From Philonthus cognatus (taxonomy: Eukaryota > Arthropoda > Insecta > Coleoptera > Staphylinidae): a DNA stretch of 64,000 bases. The notes below the pieces were generated by a model. It had not been told where the DNA came from. It searched no databases and worked only from the letters and a program-made list of their open reading frames with translations. The stretch covers positions 32,890,673-32,954,672 of the forward strand of contig OW052250.1 in NCBI GenBank assembly GCA_932526585.2. Reading direction: 5' to 3'. Of the stretch, positions 55,677 to 64,000 are shown piece by piece. The first letter of the stretch is position 1. Each line of letters begins with the position of its first letter. Position numbers and translations under genes: made by a program.

Positions 55677-56464
55677 TTATGGAGTTTCAACAATTAACAA
55701 CATCAACTATTCAGTACAAAGTAAAAAGTGTGTTATTGTGAAATTAATTATTGTATTTTTAATGGTTTCGCCTTTTCTAATACACAGATCATAATGCAAT
55801 TAAAATGTTACAAGTTCTACTTAACAGCATGTGCCAAAGAAGTGTGATTTATCATATTATACTTGTACAAAAAAGTGATAATTTTCCATTTATAGAAAAA
55901 AAAACAATTAACATTTACATTAAACATTGAGTTTCAAGCAAGTTGAAAAATCCACTAATTTGATTTGAATTTTAAACCCTATAGACGATGTTGATCCATA
56001 AAGCCATATAAATTAGGTAATATTTATTATATTTTAAACTTCATCGCCATATATAATGACTCAGGGCAAGAGTTTTACATTTAATAAGGTTACCATTTAA
56101 GTACGACTGTAATTATAAGCACCAATTTAAAACGTATGTGTCGTTAATAAACAATAGAAATAAAATAGGTGCGCAGTAGGTACCTTGAGGAACATCAAGG
56201 GTTACTGGGATTGACATAGAGATAACATTAATTATTTAAATTTAACAAATTGTGTTCAATTACTTAAAAAAACTATGTAAAAATTTAATAACTAAAGCCC
56301 CAAATCCAACATTTTTGAGTATTCTAATTAAAATCTAGCGAGAAACGCGATCGAAAGACATCGAAATATCAGTAATACTATAACAATGCTTTATAATAAA
56401 ATATAAAGCCATTTTAAATGAAATATTTCCTCATAAAATTAATATAATAAATTATTAGTAAAAT

Positions 56465-56550
56465 ATTATAGTTTATCAGTAAATAAAATAAAGTAAAATA
56501 ATATAGTTTATTAGTAAATAAAATAAAGTAAAATAATATAGTTTATTTAT
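56465..56550 (+). repeat. Short tandem repeat, about 36-bp unit
   Basis: agtttatcagtaaataaaat with aaagtaaaataatat occurs twice in a row, followed by a partial third unit (agtttattta). Confidence 0.85.
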
Positions 56551-56839
56551 ATTTATAATCTTATACAGTTATAGGATTTACAATAAGATCATTCAACAAG
56601 AAAGCGTTATCCCAGCTAAAGAATGTAAATTAAATGTATCAATTTTAAATTAAAAGATAAATATTGTAACCTAACTGAATTTAATATTATCGAAACAATG
56701 GATTAATCAAAACTAAAGGCAAGGATTATACCATGACAAGATAAATAATCACAAGGTGATAAAGGATTACCGTAAATCCGAAAAAACAATACTTGACCTT
56801 GTAAGATTAAACAATGCCACATCCCTGTTCATTTATAAT

Positions 56840-57090
56840 ACTTGATATACAAGGAATTTTTCTTTTAAGTATACCTAGGCATACGTTTTTTTAAAAGTTC
56901 AATTTAAAGTATTAAACGAGTGTTTTCCACTCCCAGGTTAAGCATGAAGTAAAATTTCGAGTTTAGAAAAGCCTGAAAATTTGGTTTGGTCGTTCCGCGA
57001 AGCGGAGCGACCAAACCAAATTTTCAGGCTTTTCTAAACTCGAAATTTTACTTCATGCGCCACGCGTATACAACACTGATTTAATGTGAA
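56840..57090. repeat. Family H element, left half with one hairpin
   Basis: Left terminal repeat (aaggaatttttcttttaagt), outer arm with ttttccactcccaggttaag, a hairpin with perfect tip cgttccgcgaagcggagcg and cgccacgcgtatacaacact. It is followed at 57130 by an F2 fragment. Confidence 0.85.
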
Positions 57091-57129
57091 GTTCGCAATT
57101 ACGTTAATAGATAACACAAATATTTTATA

Positions 57130-57350
57130 ACATATAAAATGACGATAATATTCGTAAAAACTTCAAACAATAAGTATTAATTAATAAGACTACTACGACA
57201 ATAAATATCCCTTAAAACAACTACTTCCCGTGCAAATACACCGCCAGATATTAAATTATACAATGAAATGTTTAAAACCTTATTTATGTTTAAAGTTTTG
57301 CAAACTAAAAGAAGCTTATCCTCTCAAATTGTTTTGAATTCGAAATGTTC
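57130..57350. repeat. F2-family fragment
   Basis: gacaataaatatcccttaaa, acaactacttcccgtgcaaa and tacaccgccagatattaaat match the right half of the F2 unit in inverted orientation. Confidence 0.8.
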
Positions 57351-57404
57351 ATTGCGAATGTTTATTTCGTGTTTCGCCTTTCGTTAAATATTATATGAGT
57401 TTGA

Positions 57405-57650
57405 TAAATATTTCATGCGCCACGCGTATTAAACACAGAAAACACTGAAATATAGTGAACAAGTGAACATCACTTGAAATCAGTATCATTACGCGTGGCG
57501 CATGAAGTAAAATTTCGAGTTTAGAAAAGCCTGAAAATTTTACTTCATGCTTAACCTGGGAGTGGAAAACCCTCGTTCGAAGCTTCAAATTGAAATCTTT
57601 AGAAAAATAACGAATATCTGAAGATTTACAGCATATAATTGGGATATTAA
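57405..57650. repeat. Family H element, right end with collapsed hairpin
   Basis: Centre (cgccacgcgtattaaacaca ... tacgcgtggcgcatgaagta), then gaaaagcctgaaaattttac jumps straight to ttcatgcttaacctgggagt, so the hairpin tip and second arm have been deleted, probably between short direct homologies (aaaatttt). The terminal repeat follows to about 57650. Confidence 0.8.
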
Positions 57651-57929
57651 AATAATATCAGACTTGTATCGATGTCTGATATTATGTTGACATTGTTGTA
57701 AAGGTTAAAGTTTCTTTATTTTTTTTCTTTTCTTTTCTCTTCAATTTTTTTTATATAACATTATAGTTGCACATTATATGTATATTTTAAAATTAGATAG
57801 CATAGCATTATATAATATTAAGTTCCCTGTGATTGGATATTTGTATGTATCTGTTGGGAAAATAAAGAATAATAATAATAATAATATATATGTATACCTA
57901 AACAAAAAACTCTCTGTATATTATCCAGA

Positions 57930-58076
57930 ATATAAACTTGTGTTCAGTACTCATTCATTGACCGGACAACTATATACGCCTTTCAGGCTTCAGCGCCATC
58001 GGGACTATACGAACCAGTGCTTGTTGACGATGCTTCTTAAGCTAATGGGCATTAGATGGCGTTTACGCTTTTGAAC
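57930..58076 (-). repeat. Dispersed repeat R3, copy 3
   Basis: On the minus strand: aaaagcgtaaacgccatcta, atgcccattagcttaagaag, cactggttcgtatagtcccg, gctgaagcctgaaaggcgta, ccggtcaatgaatgagtact. It matches copies at 14760 and 49235 and, like the first, has no insertion. Confidence 0.8.
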
Positions 58077-58081
58077 CAATG

Positions 58082-58328
58082 GGCCCATTCATCAACGACA
58101 ACAGTTAGGAGTTTACTGCCAACTGTTAAGGAATTCTCTGTTGACCGGACTGTTAACCGTGAACGTGTTTTAGATTTTTGCAATCATACAAAATTGACCG
58201 GTTGGTGTTAGCAATTAGTGTTGACGGGTTAAAGTTTTTAAAATAGCCGAGTACCGTTCATCAGATACCAACATGCATCACAAACAAATCTAAACATGTT
58301 GAATGTTGAACATTTTGATGAACGGGCC
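58082..58328. mobile_element. MITE with GGCCCATTCATCAA ends
   Basis: 247 bases; ends GGCCCATTCATCAA and TTGATGAACGGGCC, inverted with one mismatch. Inner pairing is weak. No ORF. Confidence 0.75.
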
Positions 58329-58535
58329 TAATATCTCTGTATAGTACTTATTATACATACCATTATCGTACATTTTATCTAATTAGGTAACATTATATAA
58401 AATATCATTAAAATACGCAGCATTGTATTATTTATACAACATTTTATTTTATTTAATTTAAAAAAACTGCATGATTTTAATGTTTAGTCTAAATTGGTAT
58501 TACACATGAATGTACATTTTGTCTAATTAGGTAAG

Positions 58536-58706
58536 ATTCCCTTTTAATTAAAGCGTATTGTTTTTTCTTATATCAGTTTAAACAATTTATTTATAGATGT
58601 TTAAATAATCTCCGAGAGAATCCCCTTTTAATTAAAGCGTATTATTTTTTCTTTTATCAGCTTAAACAATGTATTTATAGATGTTCAAATAATCTGCGAG
58701 AGAATC
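58536..58706 (+). repeat. Two-copy tandem repeat, about 82-bp unit
   Basis: cccttttaattaaagcgtat ... atgtttaaataatctccgag agaat and a second copy beginning ccccttttaattaaagcgta at about 58622, with a few differences. Confidence 0.9.
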
Positions 58707-58964
58707 AACAAACTTTACAAACGTTAGGTTCAAGGAATGGTGCAAATATTTGACTCGGATTTTTGTGGGTTTTCCTCTTAAAAATTATGTAAATTTTCCA
58801 TTCATAATTGTTAAAACAACTCATGTTTTATTGCAAACAATAAAATTATATAACTCGGAATTCCTCTATGATGTCATAATTTTAAGAAAACAAATTTGGG
58901 ATTGCCCGATTAATTGGATATGTGAATGGATATAAGTAGCATTTGTGTAATAAATTTTTGTTGT

Positions 58965-59180
58965 AGGTCACGGGCAGGCTAGGGCACTACATCTTGAGGT
59001 TTTCATTTAAATAAACGATTTTATTTAACTTTTGTAGACATTTTTTTTTAAAGATTTTCATCCAAAGATTTTCATCCAAAATTCATGAATTTCGGCAATT
59101 TCAATTATAATGTTTAAATTATTTTCACGAGCAGGGGAGGGCACTACATCTTGAAGTTTTTATATAAATAAACGATTTAA
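58965..59180 (+). repeat. Direct repeat leading into the satellite
   Basis: cagg(ct/gg)agggcactacatct tgaggttttcatttaaataa at 58975 recurs at 59133 as cagggg agggcactacatct tgaagtttttatataaataa. It forms the left border of the satellite block. Confidence 0.8.
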
Positions 59181-60150
59181 TTTAACTTTTTTAGACACTT
59201 TTTTTCAAATTTTAAGATTTTCATCCAAAATTCATGAATTTCGGCAATTTTAATTATAATGTTTAAATTATTTGAAAATCTCATAATTTGGTAATTTTCC
59301 ACAAATTTAATTAACTTCTTCAATTGTTATAATTATTTGCGAATTTTAAAAGTATCACATAACTTGAATAATTTTCGTCTTGTATTTTTTATTCAAGTTC
59401 CAAGAGTTTCATCCAAAATTCATGAATTTCTTCAATTTCAATTATAATGTTAAAATTATTTGAAAAAGTCATAACTTGGTAATTTTCCACAAATTTAATT
59501 AACTTCTTTAATTGTTATATGTATTTGCGAATTTTAAAAGTATTACATAGCTTGAATAATTTTCGTCTTGTATTTTTGCTTTGATTTATCTTTCATCCGA
59601 AATTCATGAGTTTTGTCAATTTCAATTATAATGTTAAAACTATTTGAAAATATCATAATTTGGCAATTTTCCACTAATTTAATTAACATTTTCAATTGTT
59701 ATAATTATTTACGAATTTTAAAAGTATTACATATCTTAAATAATTTTCGTCTTGTATTTTTTATTCAAGTTCCAAGATTTTCATCCAAAATTCATGAATT
59801 TCGTCAATTTCAATTATAATGTTAAAATTATTTGAAAATGTCATAATTTGGTAATTTTCTACAAATTTAATTAGCTTCTTCAATTGTTATAATTATTTGC
59901 AAATTTTAAAAGTATTACATATCTTAAATAATTTTCGTCTTGTATTTTTTATTCAAGTTTCAAATTTTTCATCCGACATTCATGAATTTCGTCAATTTCA
60001 ATTATAATGTTAAAACTATTTGAAAATGTCATAGTTGATTTGTTATTTTCTACAAATTTAATTAACTTCTTTAATTGTTATAATTATTTGCGAATTTTAA
60101 AAGTACAACATAACTTGAATAATTTTCGTCTTGTATTTTTGTCTTGATTT
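59040..60150 (+). repeat. About 188-bp tandem satellite, five to six units
   Basis: The marker attcatgaatttcg (or close variants) recurs at 59091, 59230, 59418, 59602, 59790 and 59978, so most steps are 184-188 bases; the first is 139. Each unit contains aattataatgttaaaattat, ataatttggtaattttccac, aaatttaattaacttcttca and aattttcgtcttgtattttt. The units are very AT-rich with no ORF of interest. Short local array in what may be an intron or upstream sequence. Confidence 0.93.
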
Positions 60151-60375
60151 ATGGCTCTCCATTAATTTGGTAAAACTGTACTGATAATACTGACTGATAA
60201 TAATTACATTGACTATGTAGACCACATTCTAACTGTACTGACTGTTATTTAACACCTTGTTGGTTAAGCAAATGATGAAATGTTCCTGACATTGATAATA
60301 AATGTGAACAAAAAATTATTGGATTATTATAAATCAGCGAATGCCTAAAAATGATAATATAACGTAATATGTTTA

Positions 60376-60412
60376 ATTAATTTCTCACTTAACCCGTGGT
60401 AAAACATTTTGA
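60376..60412 (-). repeat. Tiny fragment of the LINE relic at 32192
   Basis: aattaatttctcacttaacc cgtggtaaaacattt is the reverse complement of 32846-32885 with small differences (ttaccac for tcaccac). Confidence 0.65.
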
Positions 60413-60465
60413 AATATAATTCTGGACACTTAATTAAAACACTTGGTTTGTTTCACTGATTTATA

Positions 60466-60560
60466 TTTTCTCCGGTTAGTTTCGACCATTGGTCATCTTC
60501 AAGGAGGAATGTACCTCCTCCTTAAAGATAACCAATGGTCAAAACTAGTCGGAGAAAATA
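60466..60560. repeat. 95-bp hairpin
   Basis: ttttctccggttagtttcga ccattggtcatctt and the opposite aagataaccaatggtcaaaa ctagtcggagaaaa pair across ggaggaatgtacctcc. Core sequences of this kind (gaccaatggtcatctt) also occur in many Tc1-type MITE ends; that is inference. Confidence 0.85.
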
Positions 60561-60704
60561 ACTTAATAGTTTAATATAATGTCAAGTATGCTAATAATTT
60601 GAGAGTTCAAGTAGTTTTCTCGACAAAATAACTCAATTAGCATGAAAATCAAGTCATTTGATGAAAAGTATTAACTTTAAAAGTCATTAAGTGCAATTAA
60701 TTTT

Positions 60705-60775
60705 TGAAATATCTGTAAATGTTCAGTATATGCATCTGGATAAATATATTTAAAAGAAAAATTCTATGTATGTAC
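60705..60775. repeat. Family H right terminal repeat only
   Basis: aatatctgtaaatgttcagt, atatgcatctggataaatat and ttaaaagaaaaattctatgt match the right end of the family. The rest is gone. Confidence 0.6.
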
Positions 60776-60999
60776 GTTTGCCTATTAGCTAATGATTTTT
60801 TTTAAGAAATCACACAGTTTCTGCAATTTCAAAAATCTCTTAATTTTATTCAACTTTTAGCCTCTGAAATTGAACAACTGATCGATTTAAATTATTCCAA
60901 CGTAATAATAACATTTATAATTTTATTTCTACTTTTATATTTTTTAAAGTTAATACAAAGTATAGTCCAGTTCGGAGATATATCCTGTGTCATTTAAGT

Positions 61000-61170
61000 T
61001 AAACTATAATAATATAAATGTCCTAGTTAAGCGAGTTTAACATATATTGCAATTAAGCTCTCAAACGTAGAAGAAATAATCTTAATATCAAAGTGCCTCA
61101 AAGAAAAGTTTTACTATAAATTTTAAAGCTGTAATTATATAACACCTCTCGTGAATTTTACTATACCGGG
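61000..61170. repeat. Second copy of the 19595 repeat
   Basis: ctataataatataaatgtcc tagttaagcgagttta, gaagaaataatcttaatatc and cctctcgtgaattttacta match 19600-19690 and the outer arm at 19865-19880. The double hairpin present at 19740-19860 is missing here. Confidence 0.65.
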
Positions 61171-61344
61171 TGTTGACTTGGCGGACGCAACATAGGAAAT
61201 CGCATTTTAATTTTATGTGTTCAAATATTGGCCTCTTTATTTATTTTAGAGACAAAATGTATTTCACTTTTTTGTAGAGGGGCAAAAATCTAAATTTATT
61301 AATGCTCACACCTAACACTTTACGTTTCTCTAATTTAAAATAAT

Positions 61345-61860
61345 TAAGAAAAAGTATATACCTTAATCTTCGGATATTCTTTAAAAAGGTTCAAATTCAA
61401 GCTTTAAACGAGTGTTTTCCACTCCTAGACTAAGCATGAAGTAAAATTTCGAGTTTAGGAAAGCCTGAAAATTTGGTTTGGTAGCGCGAAGCGCGGAGCG
61501 GCCAAACCAAATTTTCAGGCTTTTCTAAACTCGAAATTTTACTTCATGCGCCACGCGTATTAAACACTGAAAGCACTGATATATTGTGAACGAGTAAACT
61601 TCAGTGTCTTGAAATCAGTGTCTTATACGCGTGGCGCATGAAGTAAAATGTCGAGTTTAGAAAAGCCTGAAAATTTGGTTTGGTCGCTTCGCGCTACGCG
61701 ACCAAACCAAATTTTCAGGCTTTTCTAAACTCGAAATTTTACTTCATGCTTAACCTGGGAGTGGAAAACAAAGAGGAAAACCTCTTTTAAGATAACAACG
61801 AATATTTAAAAATCTACAACACGTAATTGGGATATGCACTCAAAAGAAAAAAATCACAAG
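61345..61860. repeat. Family H element, most complete copy (two hairpins)
   Basis: Left outer repeat from about 61345, gttttccactcctagactaa, hairpin 1 (tip gcgcgaagcgcggagcgg), centre from cgccacgcgtattaaacact to tcttatacgcgtggcgcatg, hairpin 2 (tip cgcttcgcgctacgcg), acctgggagtggaaaacaaa and the right end to aaaagaaaaaaatcac. The whole is an inverted repeat made of two hairpins, so it can fold as one long arm or as two side arms. Confidence 0.9.
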
Positions 61861-61864
61861 AAAT

Positions 61865-62569
61865 TATGAAGTAAAGCTTTTCTAAAAGAAAGAACACTAA
61901 TATACTCGCGACCTAAACAATATGACATTATCATGTAACGTCGAAATTTGACACAACTAGGAAAAATCGTTGCAGATACAACTGTCGACATACTCTCTAA
62001 AAATGTGAACCACACATTCCAAATCAATGAGTCATAGGACATCTCTCCCGAATTCCACTATATGTATGTTTTTTTACCATTCAATAAATATGATTTATTA
62101 AACAAACTTAAAAGTGTTGTAAACGGTCATCGACAGAAATCCTCGCTTTTGATAAATCATATTTTCTTTTATCCTTACAACATATCCCATCCAAGAATTC
62201 CCTTGAGGAGAACTGGATTTATCGCCAGCCATAACTATTTCACGTGCATGTGTCTGGCATCAAACTTTATAGCTCAATGAACCACGGAAACAAAATACAC
62301 ACTAATCCGAGATTAAGTTAACCCGAACATAAAAATGATTATTCTCAATAAAGGATGTAATGATGCATTGTGCGTCGGAGCAAATAAATCATCGCAGACG
62401 CAATTTTGTCCTTCGAGGATCTGTCGAGGGATTTCCTATGATAATGTCCGGAATATAAATCGACTATAGTGGATTTTCTCATCATTCTAAAATATTCATC
62501 ATAATTTGTAAAAGAATTTACCATATTTTGACCACAATCACATTAAAAAAAACAATTATTACGTAAATA
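61865..62569. other. Nothing recognised
   Basis: About 700 bases, less repetitive and slightly richer in GC than the surroundings. Two ORFs (61854-62042 minus, 62062-62280 plus) have no recognisable content. An unrecognised exon cannot be ruled out. Confidence 0.3.
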
Positions 62570-63874
62570 AAGGGTGTCCCAACAAGAGCGCCGGATTTAA
62601 AATTGCCGCCATTTTGTTAATACGAGTTGTACGGTGATTTTTTTTTGACAGTTGTCAAGTACAGACCACGCGATTTAAGAATATGGAGAAGTATTCAAAC
62701 GAACAATGTTTAATTATTGTAAAAACACATTACAAAAATGGTGAAAGTTTTGCGAAAACAATTCGCATATTACGTCAAGTTTTGGGTCGCCATTATGCGC
62801 CAAATGAATCGACAGTGAGGCGTTTAATTGCAAAATTTGAGACCAAATTTACGCTGATGGATCAGAAGACCACTGTTCGTCGTCGTCCTTGTCGGTCACT
62901 TGAAAATATAGACACAGTAAGGGAATCTGTGGCCGAGAATCCAGGAACTTCCATTCGGCATCGTGGTCAAGAATTAAACATTTCCAAAACCACTATGCAA
63001 CGAATTTTGGTAAAAGATCTGCATTTGCACGCGTACAAGATTCAATTGGTGCAAGAAATCAAGCCAAGAGACCATGAGCAGCGCCGAGGATTTGCTGATT
63101 GGGTGTTGGAACTTCATCAAATTAATCTGGATTTTTCGAAGAAAATCATTTTTTCAGATGAGGCACATTTTCAACTCGACGGATACGTAAATAAACAAAA
63201 CTATCGGATTTGGGGTGCTGAAAATCCTTGTGTGGTACTCGAACAGCCAATGCATCCACCGCGAGTAACGGTTTGGTGCGCATTTTGGGCTGGCGGAGTG
63301 ATTGGGCCGTATTTCTTTGAAAATGCGGCTGGAAATGCGCTAACTGTTACTGGTGTCCGGTATCGGGAAATGTTAACGGAGTTTTTGTGGCCCGAATTGG
63401 ATGTAATTGATGTGGAGCACATGTTTTTTCCAACAAGACGGTGCGACCTGCCACACAGCACGTGAAACAATGGTGTTACTGCAGACCAAATTTCCAGGCC
63501 GTGTCATTTCTCGATTTGGCGATCAACATTGGCCACCAAGATCGTGCGATCTAACGCCGATGGACTTTTTTCTTTGGGGCTATGTGAAGCAAAAGGTGTA
63601 TGCAAATAAGCCTGAAACAGTTCAACATCTTAAAGAGGAAATCCGGCGCGTTATTGGTGAAATACAGCCACATTTATGCGAAAACGTTATTCAAAATTTC
63701 AACAAAAGAATAACCCTGTGCCAGAGGTTTCGTGGTGGCCATTTGCCTGATGTTGTATTTCATGTTTAATCGGAACTATTTTTCTTTATGTTGAAACAAA
63801 AATGTTTGCTTAATTCAAAAAATAAATATGTTTTTCTTTATAATTAAATCCGGCGCTCTTGTTGGGACACCCTT
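62570..63874 (+). mobile_element. Mariner-like DD41D transposon, nearly intact
   Basis: 1305 bases with perfect 31-base terminal inverted repeats (62570-62600 and 63844-63874, starting AAGGGTGTCCCAACAAGAGC) and TA on both sides (62568-62569, 63875-63876). One transposase gene with one frameshift. The lack of decay in the ends suggests recent arrival. Confidence 0.96.
62683..63769 (+). pseudogene. DD41D transposase, one frameshift in a T run
   Basis: Starts MEKYSNEQCLIIVKTHYKNG, with RQVLGRHYAPNESTVRRLIA as helix-turn-helix. The catalytic core: Asp in IIFSDEAHFQLD, Asp in FFQQDGATCHTARE, and Asp in CDLTPMDFFLWG, with 41 residues between the last two, hence DD41D. The frame breaks at a run of six T near 63424; with five T the two parts join exactly at HMFFQQDG. 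The C-terminal frame ends at 63769 (VVFHV). The usual length for such transposases is about 340-360 residues, and this totals about 362. I associate DD41D with rosa-type mariner elements, from memory. Confidence 0.93.
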
Positions 63875-63876
63875 TA

Positions 63877-64000
63877 TTTCCTCATTTCTCTAAATTATAA
63901 TTAACCTTTCATAATTTAGAAATGGGAAAAACTGTGTCTTCTTCTTATATTTCTTTTTAGCATTCTTATCCACTTCTGGATGTAGGCCTCTTTCAAGGGT
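63877..64000. other. Window end, nothing recognised
   Basis: Contains a small inverted pair (taaattataattaacctttc ataattta) only. Confidence 0.4.

Noticed and set aside
59040..60150. Regular spaced repeats as a CRISPR-like array
   Set aside because: Units are about 188 bases with no separate unique spacers, the context is eukaryotic, and no cas genes are present. It is a satellite.

Overview
This is eukaryotic, AT-rich, intron-rich DNA, and almost certainly from an insect. It carries exons of an insect-type Na+/H+ exchanger and insect-typical transposons (non-LTR elements with an RNase H domain, Tc1/mariner elements, many short inverted-repeat elements). No bacterial gene organisation is present. 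The order of insect cannot be decided from the window; a beetle is only a guess.

The one host gene recognised is a plasma-membrane Na+/H+ exchanger (SLC9A, insect Nhe2 type) on the minus strand. Nine exons lie between 44214 (5'-most visible) and 1007 (3'-most visible). All nine have AG/GT borders and their codon phases join without a break, giving about 623 codons. The gene is open at both ends: the exons for the extreme N-terminus lie upstream of 44214 (not found here), and exon 1007-1076 ends in phase 1 and must continue beyond the left edge. Introns range from 68 and 99 bases to 11.4 and 16.4 kb. The long ones hold nearly all the mobile DNA.

Mobile DNA from left to right: tRNA-Lys-complementary sites of a possible LTR-element remnant (1964, 2167, 3176); a foldback element (5111-5640); RNase-H-type LINE fragments (6424-7030, 8090-9175, 17380-18430); an A-rich RTE-like LINE with two ORFs (about 9350-13774); two nearly identical Tc1 (DD34E) copies at 15900-17316 and 49396-50823, each killed by a different nonsense codon; a 5'-truncated LOA/R1-like LINE with a 13-base target-site duplication (26980-31305); a degraded Tc1 relative (35440-36410); a LINE 3' end with repeated 3' UTR (41045-42890); a foldback element with CACTG...CAGTG ends enclosing a gene fragment (44764-46421); a 450-bp near-perfect palindrome (46948-47399); and a DD41D mariner-like element with a perfect 31-bp TIR and only one frameshift (62570-63874).

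The most distinctive feature is a dispersed family of nested-hairpin elements (called family H here), with about 19 full or partial copies. Each has long terminal inverted repeats and one or two inner hairpins. The hairpin tips differ in sequence between copies, yet each tip pairs with itself. A second inverted-repeat family (F2), a third with GGCTTATTGTAATAACATG ends, a 188-bp satellite (59040-60150) and several smaller foldback units fill most of the rest.
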